A DNA stretch of 18,456 nt, from positions 1 through 18,456 of the forward strand of contig DATHTK010000081.1 of the NCBI GenBank assembly GCA_035463295.1, given 5' to 3'. Source of the stretch: DATHTK01 sp035463295. GTDB taxonomy: Bacteria; Actinomycetota; Rubrobacteria; Rubrobacterales; Rubrobacteraceae. Under the pieces are notes generated by a model. The model worked only from the letters and a program-made list of their open reading frames with translations. It did no database searches and was not told the DNA's origin. Shown piece after piece: positions 7,032 through 14,353 of this stretch (position 1 is the stretch's first letter; each line of letters opens with the position of its first letter). Made by a program: the position numbers and the translations under genes.

Positions 7032-7063
7032 CGAGACCCCCGCTGAGAGAGGCGGGGGTCTCG
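7032..7063. terminator. Bidirectional terminator-like hairpin between sqdB and the convergent operon
   Basis: A perfect 12-bp stem (7032-7043 pairs with 7052-7063, core GAGACCCCCGC/GCGGGGGTCTC) with an 8-base loop. It lies between two convergent transcription units, sqdB from the left and the PIG-V-like gene from the right. It lacks a strong U-tract on either side, as is common for terminators in high-GC actinomycetes. Confidence 0.75.
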
Positions 7064-7099
7064 CCATTCTATGAACTCGAGACCTGAAACCTAATGCCT

Positions 7100-8302
7100 C
7101 TATGCAACGAACCGCCAGGTGACGAACAGGGCGCAGGGGACGAGGGAGACGGCGGCGCTCGCGACGAGCCACGTGTAGAGGGAGCGGCCCTCGAGTCGGG
7201 TCGCGAGCACGATGAAGATCGGGAAGGCGACGAGTAGGTAGCGCGGCAGGCCCATGAGGGGGTCCACCGGGGTGCCGAAAGAGATGGGGACCGCGACGAG
7301 CAGAAGGGTGTAGAGGCTCAGACCGAGGGGGAGCGTGCGGAATCCGACGGCCACGAGGGTCACGGCGAGCACGAGCAGAAGCAGGCTGAAGGTGGTCTGC
7401 GCTCCGGCGAGGGCCTCCGCGAGGCGGCCGAGGGAGGACTCCGCTCGCAGCTGCGGGTCGAGGAGGCGCGCCACGCCGTCGAGCGCGTTCTGTAGCGCTA
7501 CGCGAACGGTGGTCACGGGACCCGTGGGCTGGCGGCTCCACTGCTCCTGCGCGCCGTAGAAGAGCAGCGGGTCACCGAATCGCCACCAGAGGTACGCGGC
7601 GTACGCGGCGAGGCCCGAGGGGGCGAGCGCGAGGTACGTCGCCCGCCACCCGTAACGCTCCCGGTCTTCGAACCAGGCCAGAAAGAGCGGCACCAGCAGG
7701 AACACGCCGACGTTGCGAGCGGCCGTGGCGAGGCCGGCGAGCAGGCACGCGAGGAGGAGGTCCTTCCTGACCCGCGCCGCCCACAGCGAGCCCGCGGAGA
7801 GTGCGAGAAAGAGGCTCTCGGTATAGGCCGCGTTAAAGAAGAAGCTCGTCGGGAAGAAGGCCAGGAGGAGAACGCTGGCGCGGGCCACACGCACGCCCCA
7901 CCCGCTTTCGGCTATCTTGTAGACGAAGTAGAGGCCGACGGGGAAGAGAAGTAGGGAGAGCAGGACCCCCCAGAGCCCGAGCGCTTCCCTAGAGAGGGGG
8001 CCGCCGAAGAGAGCGGCCGCGGACCTCACGAGGAGAGGGTAGAGGGGGAAGAACGCTGGCGAGACCTTGTGGGGCGGGTTCAGGTACCCGTCCGAGGCGA
8101 GCATGACGTAGTGCTCCCCATCCCAGTGTGTCCAGATGTTCGTCGTGCCGAACGGCACGTCCGCAGTCCCCCTATGAAAGGGCGAGACCGGCACGGTGGC
8201 GGCGAGCAGGGCGCCGGCGGCGAGGTAGAAGAGGCGGCTTGCGACGCAGGCGACCAGCACGAAGACCGCGGCGCCGAAGTATGCCCTTTTCCCGTCCTCC
8301 AC
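7100..8302 (-). CDS. PIG-V-like polytopic mannosyltransferase
   Basis: 400 residues with about nine to eleven hydrophobic segments, an integral membrane GT-C-type glycosyltransferase. After the first helix comes the extracytoplasmic loop with the family signature THWDGEHYVMLASDGY (W60, D61, E63), which matches the W-D-x-x-x-Y...GY loop of PIG-V/GPI-mannosyltransferase-2-like bacterial proteins. Further typical pieces are SPAFFPLYPLLVR, LLAFFPTSFFFNAAYTESLFL and a C-terminal MGLPRYLLVAFPIF. It probably moves a mannose or related sugar from a polyprenyl-phosphate donor onto an external acceptor; the exact substrates are unknown. The start is GTG 8302, two bases after the stop of the upstream gene, so the two are an operon. 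The Shine-Dalgarno is weak (TAGGG), consistent with coupled translation. Confidence 0.82.
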   Translation of the reverse strand: MEDGKRAYFGAAVFVLVACVASRLFYLAAGALLAATVPVSPFHRGTADVPFGTTNIWTHWDGEHYVMLASDGYLNPPHKVSPAFFPLYPLLVRSAAALFGGPLSREALGLWGVLLSLLLFPVGLYFVYKIAESGWGVRVARASVLLLAFFPTSFFFNAAYTESLFLALSAGSLWAARVRKDLLLACLLAGLATAARNVGVFLLVPLFLAWFEDRERYGWRATYLALAPSGLAAYAAYLWWRFGDPLLFYGAQEQWSRQPTGPVTTVRVALQNALDGVARLLDPQLRAESSLGRLAEALAGAQTTFSLLLLVLAVTLVAVGFRTLPLGLSLYTLLLVAVPISFGTPVDPLMGLPRYLLVAFPIFIVLATRLEGRSLYTWLVASAAVSLVPCALFVTWRFVA

Positions 8303-8304
8303 CC

Positions 8305-10443
8305 CTACAGTGTAGGCGATGCGGATCCGGTCCGGGTCGTCTCGTATCGGGGCGCCGCGATCAGGACGTCCTCGTTCTCGAAGGCCGTCTCGTAGAGGTC
8401 CGGGCGGGCCTTGAAGAGCTTCCAGTAGTCCTTCGTATCCCTGTCGGGCATGTCCTTATAGAGCACGATGTAGCGGACGTCGTGCTTCTCGAGGAGCCCG
8501 GGGACTTGCTCGTCCTCGGGATCTTTCACGACCCGCAGTACGTCAAGGGGTGGCTCGGGCCCGGTGGGCGGCAGGTCCCTCGGGACCCGGATCTGCCAGA
8601 TCTCGAAAGATTGAAGCGCTGTGTACCCGCCCATGGCGAGCATCATCCTGCTCGGGACCTGGTTCACGTGAGGACTGACCATGATATTGCCACCCTCGTT
8701 GTTTTGCCGCAGCCACTCCCCGGCCTCGGCTATCTCCGGCGTGATCGTCATCTGGATGCTCGGCGCCGCGGCGTACTGGACGCTGCGCGCCGTCTGGAGC
8801 CCTACCAGGGCTCCGACCGTGATCACGGCGAGAGAGGCCGCGAAGGCCGCCGCCGGTCTTCTGTGCGTTCCAAGCGAGCGCACCACCGCTACGAGGGCGA
8901 TGGCCGCGAGGATCGCGAGCGGTATCCCCAGGTCGCGACCGAAACGCTGCGGGAAGCCGACCATCGAAGTGCGGGAGCCTACGAACAGGAGCAGGACCCA
9001 GAAGAGCAGGGTGAGGTAGGCCAGCGCCCGCGGCGTCTCCACGCGCTCCCTTAGCTCTCGGAGCAGCACGAATACCCCCAGGATGCCGAGCCACGCTACG
9101 GGCTGGGAGACCATCGTCCCGACGAGCAACCGCAGATCGTAGGGGTCCTGAGTCCCCATCGCCATGCCGACGGCGGCGCCCGTAGCGCTACCTTCGGTGA
9201 GGCCGAGCAGCTCGCCTGCTGTCCCGGCCAGGTCGTAAGTGTCCCAGGCGTAGACGACGGAGAGTGCCCCGAGGAGCGTTAACGAGGAGAGCAGGGCGAG
9301 CCCCCTTCTCCTATCGTGGAGTAGCAGGAAGGGCACCAAGAAGACGGCGACGAGCGCGAGCAGCGCCGCCGCGTACATGCTCGATACCTGGTGGTAGAGA
9401 ACGACGGAGGAGCCAAGAGTGGCGAGGAGCAACCCGGTGCGCGCGGAGGGAGATCCGTAGAGGACGCAAAGGACCGCCACGGTGAGCACGAGCAGGAACT
9501 GCGAGGTCACCAGGTTCGGGTACATCGCGTCGTGATAGTAGTAGTACGTGCCGCCGAGGATTACCGTCAAGCCCGCGGCCGCCACACCGTACCCCCAGCC
9601 CCACAGCCGTCGAGCCAGCGCGTAGAGAGCGAGCGGCGGCAGCAGCCAGAGAGCGGGTCCGAGCACCGGGAAGATCTCCAGGGGCTCCAGGCCGCTAAGA
9701 CGAGAGACCATGGCCGTCATCGTGTGGAAGCCGGGGGGGTAGATCAGGTACGGGTGAATCTCCCCTTTCGTAAGCATCAGTTCCGCCATGACGCCGTGCG
9801 AGTAGTGGTCCACCCCGCGGATAAACGGCCAGTCGTGTCTCACGGGACCGAGGTAGCCCTGCGCGAGAGCCAGAAGCAGCACGGCCGGGAGCGCGAGAGA
9901 GCGTGAGAGTCGCCGCCGCCACCAGCCGGCGCGGGCTCCGGGGGAGGATGTCGGGGCAGGCTCGTCCCGCGGAGAGGTGAGCAGGTGAATCACGCCCGCC
10001 ACGAACATGAGGAGCGCTGTCGGGACGAGGAACACCATCGGGAGCACGAACCGCGGCACACCGGGCGTCATCCCGGTGGCCGCCCACATCGAGAGGCCGA
10101 AGGCCGCTGGGAGGAGCACGAGCGAGGGCACGCCGGGGGATATGGGGGGAGAGAACAAGGGTGTGTCCTTACCGCTAGCGGGGCCGAAGCGGAGGTGCGC
10201 CGCGAATCCGCCGAACAGCACAAGCAGCACCGAGGAGACGGCGACGGGCAGCGTTACGCCGGTCCCGAAGAGGGCGGACTGGGCCAGGGCGCAGGCCGGC
10301 ACGAGCGCGAGCGAGAGCGCGACGGAGTAGGCGAGCCTCTCAGCGTGGTCTGTGGTTGAGCAGAGAACCCTCGCCCAGAACCATCCCGGTAGAACGCCGA
10401 CGACCACCCCGGCGGAAAGCGCCCGGATCAGGTCGAGCAGCAC
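8305..10443 (-). CDS. Large polytopic membrane protein, putative GT-C glycosyltransferase (paralog A)
   Basis: 712 residues. It has about fourteen hydrophobic segments and a soluble C-terminal ~130 residues. A long N-terminal membrane part precedes GYLGPVRHDWPFIRGVDHYSH (about 196-216), an acidic extracytoplasmic loop (D204, D212), then YPPGFHTMTAMVSRLSG, HQVSSMYAAALLAL and VVYAWDTYDL. The C-terminal domain contains AGEWLRQNN, MLAMGGYTALQSFE, RYIVLYKDMP and YETAFENEDVLI, as in the externally located tails of PMT/ArnT-like enzymes. Specificity is unknown; a role in extracytoplasmic sugar transfer is inferred from architecture and from the PIG-V-like partner two bases downstream. The start is GTG 10443 with GAGGGAG seven bases upstream. 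It is paralogous to the minus-strand gene at the right edge of the window. Confidence 0.75.
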   Translation of the reverse strand: MLLDLIRALSAGVVVGVLPGWFWARVLCSTTDHAERLAYSVALSLALVPACALAQSALFGTGVTLPVAVSSVLLVLFGGFAAHLRFGPASGKDTPLFSPPISPGVPSLVLLPAAFGLSMWAATGMTPGVPRFVLPMVFLVPTALLMFVAGVIHLLTSPRDEPAPTSSPGARAGWWRRRLSRSLALPAVLLLALAQGYLGPVRHDWPFIRGVDHYSHGVMAELMLTKGEIHPYLIYPPGFHTMTAMVSRLSGLEPLEIFPVLGPALWLLPPLALYALARRLWGWGYGVAAAGLTVILGGTYYYYHDAMYPNLVTSQFLLVLTVAVLCVLYGSPSARTGLLLATLGSSVVLYHQVSSMYAAALLALVAVFLVPFLLLHDRRRGLALLSSLTLLGALSVVYAWDTYDLAGTAGELLGLTEGSATGAAVGMAMGTQDPYDLRLLVGTMVSQPVAWLGILGVFVLLRELRERVETPRALAYLTLLFWVLLLFVGSRTSMVGFPQRFGRDLGIPLAILAAIALVAVVRSLGTHRRPAAAFAASLAVITVGALVGLQTARSVQYAAAPSIQMTITPEIAEAGEWLRQNNEGGNIMVSPHVNQVPSRMMLAMGGYTALQSFEIWQIRVPRDLPPTGPEPPLDVLRVVKDPEDEQVPGLLEKHDVRYIVLYKDMPDRDTKDYWKLFKARPDLYETAFENEDVLIAAPRYETTRTGSASPTL

Positions 10444-10699
10444 GCCGCATCTCCCTCGCTGTGTGTTCTGCGCACGTCGGATAGCCTAGCAAGCTAATGC
10501 GGCCTCGCCAACTCGCCCGGAGCGGCGGAGAGCGGATTTCACAGGCGGTTTACCTCCGCGCATTTGCATTTAGCCACGCGTTCTATAGAATCGCGTTCGT
10601 CACGGTTGTCGTGGTGGTTACCGCTGTTCGGGGCCGTTTGCTCCGCGAGAGACCAGTCGGAGGTAGGGAGTAGATGAGAGCGATGGCGGGGGGCCGGGT
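10444..10699. other. Divergent intergenic region, 256 bp
   Basis: Between the GT-C operon (minus) and the GT2 gene (plus). It carries a good plus-strand promoter (10563-10591) and a short ORF that overlaps the GT2 start. I see no convincing minus-strand promoter and no RNA gene. Confidence 0.45.
10563..10591 (+). promoter_or_regulatory. Candidate promoter of the DUF2304/GT2 gene
   Basis: TTTGCA (10563-10568) and TAGAAT (10586-10591) with exactly 17 bases between them, in the only AT-richer patch of this intergenic region. The expected transcription start is about 10598, which leaves a leader of some 100 bases. The same TAGAAT -10 hexamer precedes the sulfatase-family gene at 15121. Confidence 0.5.
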
Positions 10700-11761
10700 T
10701 TGACGGCCGAACACGTAAGAATCGCGGGCGTAATCATCGCTGCGCTGTTCGTCGTCTACGGCGTTCTCAGGTACAGGCGCGGCGTGTCGAGCAGGTTCGA
10801 CCTGCTTGTAACTACCCTCATAGGCGCCGGGGTGGCCCTGATCTCGCTGCTCCCGCAGGTGGGCGAGATCTTCGTCCGTCTCTTCGGGCTCGAGAACCGG
10901 GGCTTCGCGCTGCTCTCCTTCTCGACGCTGCTGCTCTTCGGCCTCTTCGTGTACCTGCTCGGGCAGGTCCGTGAGGCGAGGAGGCGCAACGGCGAGATCG
11001 TCACCGGCATCGCGGTCCGGCAGTACGAGGAGAAGTACCTCTGGCCCAACGAGGCTTCGGGCGAAGCCGAGAAGGGACGCGGTGAGATCCTGATCATCGT
11101 CCCCGCCTACAACGAGGAGGGGGGCATAAGCGGCGTGCTCGACCGGGTTCCGACCGAGATCCTGGGCTACGAGGTCAAGACCGTCGTGGTGGACGACGGG
11201 TCCTCAGACGCCACGGCGGCCATCGCCCGCCGGGCGGGCGTCCCCTTGGTCACCCACGTCGTCAACAGGGGACAGGGCGACGCCTTGAGGACGGGTTTCG
11301 CGGTAGCGCAGGCCGAGGGGGCGGACATTGTCATCAACCTGGACGCCGACGGCCAGTACAGGCCCGAGGAGATAGAGCGCCTCGTCGAGCCCATCATCGA
11401 GGACCGGGCGGACTTCGTGCTCGGCAGCCGCTTTATGGGCTACTATCAGGAGGCCGGAAGCGTCCGTCACGTCGGCGTCGTCTTCTTCTCGAGGATGATC
11501 TCGCTTCTCACCGGCGTTAAGGTCTCCGACTGCACAAACGGCTTCCGGGCGATAAGGGTCTCCGAGCTCCACAAGCTGAACTTGCGCGAGGATCGCTTTA
11601 ACGCGAACGAGATCATCCTGGAGGCGCTCAAGAACAAGCTGCGCTTCGAACAGGTTCCCGTCACGATGTTGAGCCGCGCCGCTGGCGAAACCAAGAAGCC
11701 CCCGAAGCTCCGCTACCCGCTCGGGGTCTTCCGGGTCATCATCTCGACCTGGTTGCGTTGA
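10700..11761 (+). CDS. Membrane glycosyltransferase: DUF2304-like N terminus fused to GT2
   Basis: 353 residues. The N-terminal ~110 form a small membrane module with hydrophobic segments at about 7-23, 38-54 and 71-88, resembling DUF2304 (RRGVSSRFDLLVTTLIGAG). After a basic linker comes a GT-A-fold family 2 domain: ILIIVPAYNEEGGI (130-143), VVVDDGSSD (D165/D166), VVNRGQGDALRTG and the metal-binding DAD (D215-D217) in VINLDADGQYRPEE, then LGSRF, SDCTNGFRAI and NEIILEA. This matches polyprenyl-phosphate sugar synthases of the DPM1/GT2 type, which load sugars on a lipid carrier at the inner membrane face; here the product could supply the nearby GT-C enzymes (inference). The start is TTG 10700, overlapping the stop of a 9-codon ORF (TTGA). 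There is no ATG in this frame, and the strong GGAGG lies before the short ORF instead. The gene is followed by a hairpin. Confidence 0.88.
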   Translation: MTAEHVRIAGVIIAALFVVYGVLRYRRGVSSRFDLLVTTLIGAGVALISLLPQVGEIFVRLFGLENRGFALLSFSTLLLFGLFVYLLGQVREARRRNGEIVTGIAVRQYEEKYLWPNEASGEAEKGRGEILIIVPAYNEEGGISGVLDRVPTEILGYEVKTVVVDDGSSDATAAIARRAGVPLVTHVVNRGQGDALRTGFAVAQAEGADIVINLDADGQYRPEEIERLVEPIIEDRADFVLGSRFMGYYQEAGSVRHVGVVFFSRMISLLTGVKVSDCTNGFRAIRVSELHKLNLREDRFNANEIILEALKNKLRFEQVPVTMLSRAAGETKKPPKLRYPLGVFRVIISTWLR

Positions 11762-11769
11762 GAGCAAGT

Positions 11770-11805
11770 CAGAGCGCGAGGGCCTTTTCAGGCCCTCGCG
11801 CTCTG
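11770..11805 (+). terminator. Strong terminator-like hairpin after the GT2 gene
   Basis: A perfect 15-bp inverted repeat (11770-11784 pairs with 11791-11805, beginning CAGAGCGCGAGGGCC) around the loop TTTTCA, starting nine bases after the stop codon. No U-tract follows. It separates the GT2 gene from the flippase gene, which therefore probably has its own promoter or depends on read-through. Confidence 0.75.
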
Positions 11806-11877
11806 GCCTCTCAGCCATCCGTGATCAGGGGTGGCTCGCTCTCGCGGCGGGCTGACTTGCCGACAAGGTGAGAGCTG

Positions 11878-13179
11878 ATGGCTAGACTCCTCAAGACGCG
11901 GCACGGGGCGGGGGCGGGGAGCGCCTACGTCGCCGCGGCCTTCTTTGTCTCGGGGCTTCTGACCTACGTCTTCCAGGGTGTCTCGGCGCGCTTTCTCGGG
12001 GAGGCGGGCTACGGCGACCTGATCATGCTCTGGACCGCGACGTTTCTCCTGGTGCAGGTGCTCTGGATCGGGGTGACGCAGACCCTCGGGCGCTTTGTCT
12101 CGGAGCGGCTCTCGCGCGGCGAGGACCCGCGACCCGTGGTCTCCTCGGTGAGGCGTTTGCAGATCACGCTGCTTCTGGCGTTCGTCGTCGTCTACTTGCT
12201 CGCGAGCCCTCTCATCACGACGGCCCTCTTCCGCGGTAGCTGGCCGCTGACGCTCGCGCTTCTTATTGCGGTGGCCGCCTACGCCCCGGAGTACTTCCGG
12301 CGCGGAACGTTCAACGGGCACCGGCAGGCCGCGCGCCTGGGCTTCCTGCACGTGGTCGAGTCCTCCAGCCGGGCGCTGATGGCGGTGGTGCTCCTCGTTG
12401 CCGGGGTCGGGGTGTTCGGTCCGGCGCTGGCCATTGTGCTCGCGCCCCTCATCGCCGTCCTCGCCGTTCGACCTACGCCGGAGACGTCCTCTCGGGAAAC
12501 CGGCGGGCCATTCTCCGCCGCCGGAGCGTTCCGTTTCGCCGGGCCGGTGCTCCTGTGCGTCGGGTTCGCCCAGATACTGATGAACGGTGGCCCCGTCTTC
12601 TTGAGCCTGCTCGGCGGCACCCGTGCGCAAATTGGCGTCTTCGGCGCGGCGCTCATCCTCACGCGGGTGCCGCAGTACGTGATCAGCCCCGTCATCGGCG
12701 CTCTCTTGCCCCACGCGAGCCGCGTGCTCGCGCAGGAGGGTCAGATGGCCCTCGACCGCTTCGTGGCCAGGGCGGCTGGGGCTGTGGGGCTCGTCGGCGC
12801 TCTGATGGTCGGCGGCACGTGGGTTCTGGGTGAGTGGGGAATCCGGCTCTTTGCCGGCAGCGATTTCGATACCAGCCGGGGGGTGCTGGTGGCTCTCGCG
12901 CTGCTCGCGGCGCTCTATCTGCTGGCGGAGACGCTCAACCAGGCGCTCTTCGCGCTCGGGCACGCGAGGCTCGCGGCGCTCGGGTGGCTGGTAGGGCTGC
13001 CCGTGTGCGCGGTCGGCATGGCGCTGCCGGTCGCGGACATTCTGTACCGCGTCTCGTTCTCTCTGGCCCTGGGCGCCTGCGCCGCGGCCGTCGCGCAGGC
13101 CGCGTTCTACCTGATGGTTCGGCGGTCCGCAGGGCTTCTGGAGCCGGTCGTGGAGTCCGAAGACCCTACGATTCCATAA
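11878..13179 (+). CDS. Wzx-like flippase, MOP/polysaccharide-export superfamily
   Basis: 433 residues with about twelve hydrophobic segments and short basic loops, the standard size and layout of Wzx/RfbX-type lipid-linked oligosaccharide flippases. The first helix segment (AYVAAAFFVSGLLTYVFQGV) is followed by ARFLGEAGYGDLIML, a motif typical of this superfamily (G.YG.l). Mid-protein FAGPVLLCVGFAQILMNGGPVFLSL and LTRVPQYVISPVIGALLPHASRV also fit helices 7-8 of MOP proteins. It would move an undecaprenyl-linked glycan from the inner to the outer face of the membrane, between the GT2 and the GT-C enzymes in the pathway. Start ATG 11878 has AAGGTGAGAG upstream. The 3' end overlaps the convergent epimerase gene by 14 bases. 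Substrate specificity cannot be read from sequence. Confidence 0.85.
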   Translation: MARLLKTRHGAGAGSAYVAAAFFVSGLLTYVFQGVSARFLGEAGYGDLIMLWTATFLLVQVLWIGVTQTLGRFVSERLSRGEDPRPVVSSVRRLQITLLLAFVVVYLLASPLITTALFRGSWPLTLALLIAVAAYAPEYFRRGTFNGHRQAARLGFLHVVESSSRALMAVVLLVAGVGVFGPALAIVLAPLIAVLAVRPTPETSSRETGGPFSAAGAFRFAGPVLLCVGFAQILMNGGPVFLSLLGGTRAQIGVFGAALILTRVPQYVISPVIGALLPHASRVLAQEGQMALDRFVARAAGAVGLVGALMVGGTWVLGEWGIRLFAGSDFDTSRGVLVALALLAALYLLAETLNQALFALGHARLAALGWLVGLPVCAVGMALPVADILYRVSFSLALGACAAAVAQAAFYLMVRRSAGLLEPVVESEDPTIP

Positions 13180-14149
13180 ACCAGTCCACCGTGCGGCGCA
13201 AGCCCTCGTCCAAGCCGACCTCGGCGCGCCAGCCGAGGTCGCGCGCCGCTTTCGAGGTATCGGCGTAGTTGCGGCGGACCTCCCCGCGCCGCGCCTCGGT
13301 GTTGCGGACCTCGACGTCGTCCATGCCGGCTGCGGCGAGGGCCGGGAGGAGGTAGTCGGTCAGCTCCTGCACCGTCGTCTCGGCGCTCGTGGCGATCTGG
13401 AAGATCTCACCCCCCACCCCCTCGACGGTGGCCGCGAGCCTGACGGCCCGGATCAAATCCCCCACGTAGATGAAGTCGCGTGTCTGGGTGCCGTCGCCGT
13501 AGATCTCCAGGACCTCTCCACTCTGCGCCCTCTTTATGAAGCGCGCGACGACGCTGTTCTTGTGCCCCGAGAGCGGCCCGTAGACGTTCCCGAAGCGCAG
13601 GGCCACGGTCTCGACGCCGAAGGTGCGGAAGTACGCCGAGCAGTAGCCCTCGCCCGCGAGCTTGCTCGCCCCGTAGGGGGAGACCGGGTGCGGGACCATC
13701 TCCTCGTGGATGGGCGGCTCGGCCTCCCCGATGGTCGTCCCCCCGCTGGAGGCGAAGACGAAGCGCCTCACCCCGTTGTGCCTCGCCGCCTCCAGGTAGT
13801 TGAGGGTGCCCACCACGTTGCTCATGCAGTCGGCCCTCGGGTCCTCGATCGAGGGCATGACCCCCGTGTTGGCCGCGAGGTGCACGACGACGTCCGCTCC
13901 TCTAGCGGCCCCGAGGGCGAGCCCCTCGTCGAGAATGTCCCCCACCACGAGCTCGACCGGGGAGCCGGACTGCATGGGACCGAGCTCTCCGGGCGGCGTC
14001 TCTTCGAACTCGCAAACCCGTGCGAGATCCCCGCGCTCGCCGACGGAGAGATTGTCCACCACCCGCACGGAATGGCCTCCCTCCTCCACCAGCGACCGGA
14101 CCACGGCGACACCGATAAAGCCGCACCCGCCCGTGATCAGCCAGTTCAA
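13166..14149 (-). CDS. Extended-SDR NAD-dependent sugar-nucleotide epimerase/dehydratase
   Basis: 327 residues from TTG 14149. The NAD-binding motif TGGCGFIG (G7, G10, G13) opens the protein, followed by VDNLSVGERGDL, HLAANTGV, the Ser-rich catalytic segment FASSGGTTIGE (S134/S135) and Y159-x3-K163 in SPYGASK. RFGNVYGP and GDGTQTRDFIYVGD are typical of UDP-glucose 4-epimerase-like or dTDP-glucose-dehydratase-like enzymes; the exact reaction cannot be fixed. I chose TTG 14149 because the protein then begins MNWLITGG, as SDR enzymes do, and GGAGAG lies about seven bases upstream. The alternative ATG 14194 adds 15 residues and has its nearest AGGAGG 15 bases away. It presumably supplies an activated sugar for the surrounding glycan genes. 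It overlaps the flippase tail-to-tail. Confidence 0.9.
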   Translation of the reverse strand: MNWLITGGCGFIGVAVVRSLVEEGGHSVRVVDNLSVGERGDLARVCEFEETPPGELGPMQSGSPVELVVGDILDEGLALGAARGADVVVHLAANTGVMPSIEDPRADCMSNVVGTLNYLEAARHNGVRRFVFASSGGTTIGEAEPPIHEEMVPHPVSPYGASKLAGEGYCSAYFRTFGVETVALRFGNVYGPLSGHKNSVVARFIKRAQSGEVLEIYGDGTQTRDFIYVGDLIRAVRLAATVEGVGGEIFQIATSAETTVQELTDYLLPALAAAGMDDVEVRNTEARRGEVRRNYADTSKAARDLGWRAEVGLDEGLRRTVDWFMES

Positions 14150-14202
14150 GAGCTTCTCTCCGCGAGTACTGTGACCTTCTTGTGCAGCTTCCATGGCCCC
14201 AC
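14146..14202 (-). other. Possible 18-codon leader ORF overlapping the epimerase start
   Basis: On the minus strand AGGAGG (plus-strand 14210-14215) stands seven bases before GTG 14202, which opens a frame encoding MGPWKLHKKVTVLAERSS and stopping at TGA 14148-14146. That stop overlaps the epimerase TTG start as TTGA. The best ribosome-binding site of the region therefore serves this short ORF, not the enzyme. It could couple translation, or it could be a chance ORF. Confidence 0.4.
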
Positions 14203-14353
14203 GTGCGAACCTCCTGACGCGTGAACGGGTACTGGGGCGACTTCATCGGCCCGGAGCACAGGGGTTATTATTAGCAGAAATCCGTGCCCACGCTCGCGGT
14301 GGCTCAATACATGTCACCGGCGGCGGAGCGTGGCGGTCGTTCGGGGAGGAGGA
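14150..14353. other. Divergent intergenic region, epimerase / persulfide dioxygenase
   Basis: About 200 bases. Apart from the leader ORF on the minus strand, the only AT-rich patch is at 14265-14275 (TATTAT at 14266-14271), a possible -10 element for the plus-strand gene with only a poor -35 (TTCATC, 3/6). No other element was recognised. Confidence 0.35.

Noticed and set aside
11821..11871. 16-residue ORF just before the flippase as a third coupled leader
   Set aside because: It starts with GTG without any Shine-Dalgarno and ends six bases short of the gene, which is readily explained by chance.
11788..12963. 391-codon minus-strand open frame opposite the flippase
   Set aside because: Highly charged Arg/Glu/His shadow translation; the plus strand encodes a coherent twelve-helix transporter.
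14330..14353. GTG 14330 as start of the persulfide dioxygenase
   Set aside because: It adds eight residues that overlap the Shine-Dalgarno GGGGAGGAGG, which is positioned for ATG 14354 or GTG 14357.
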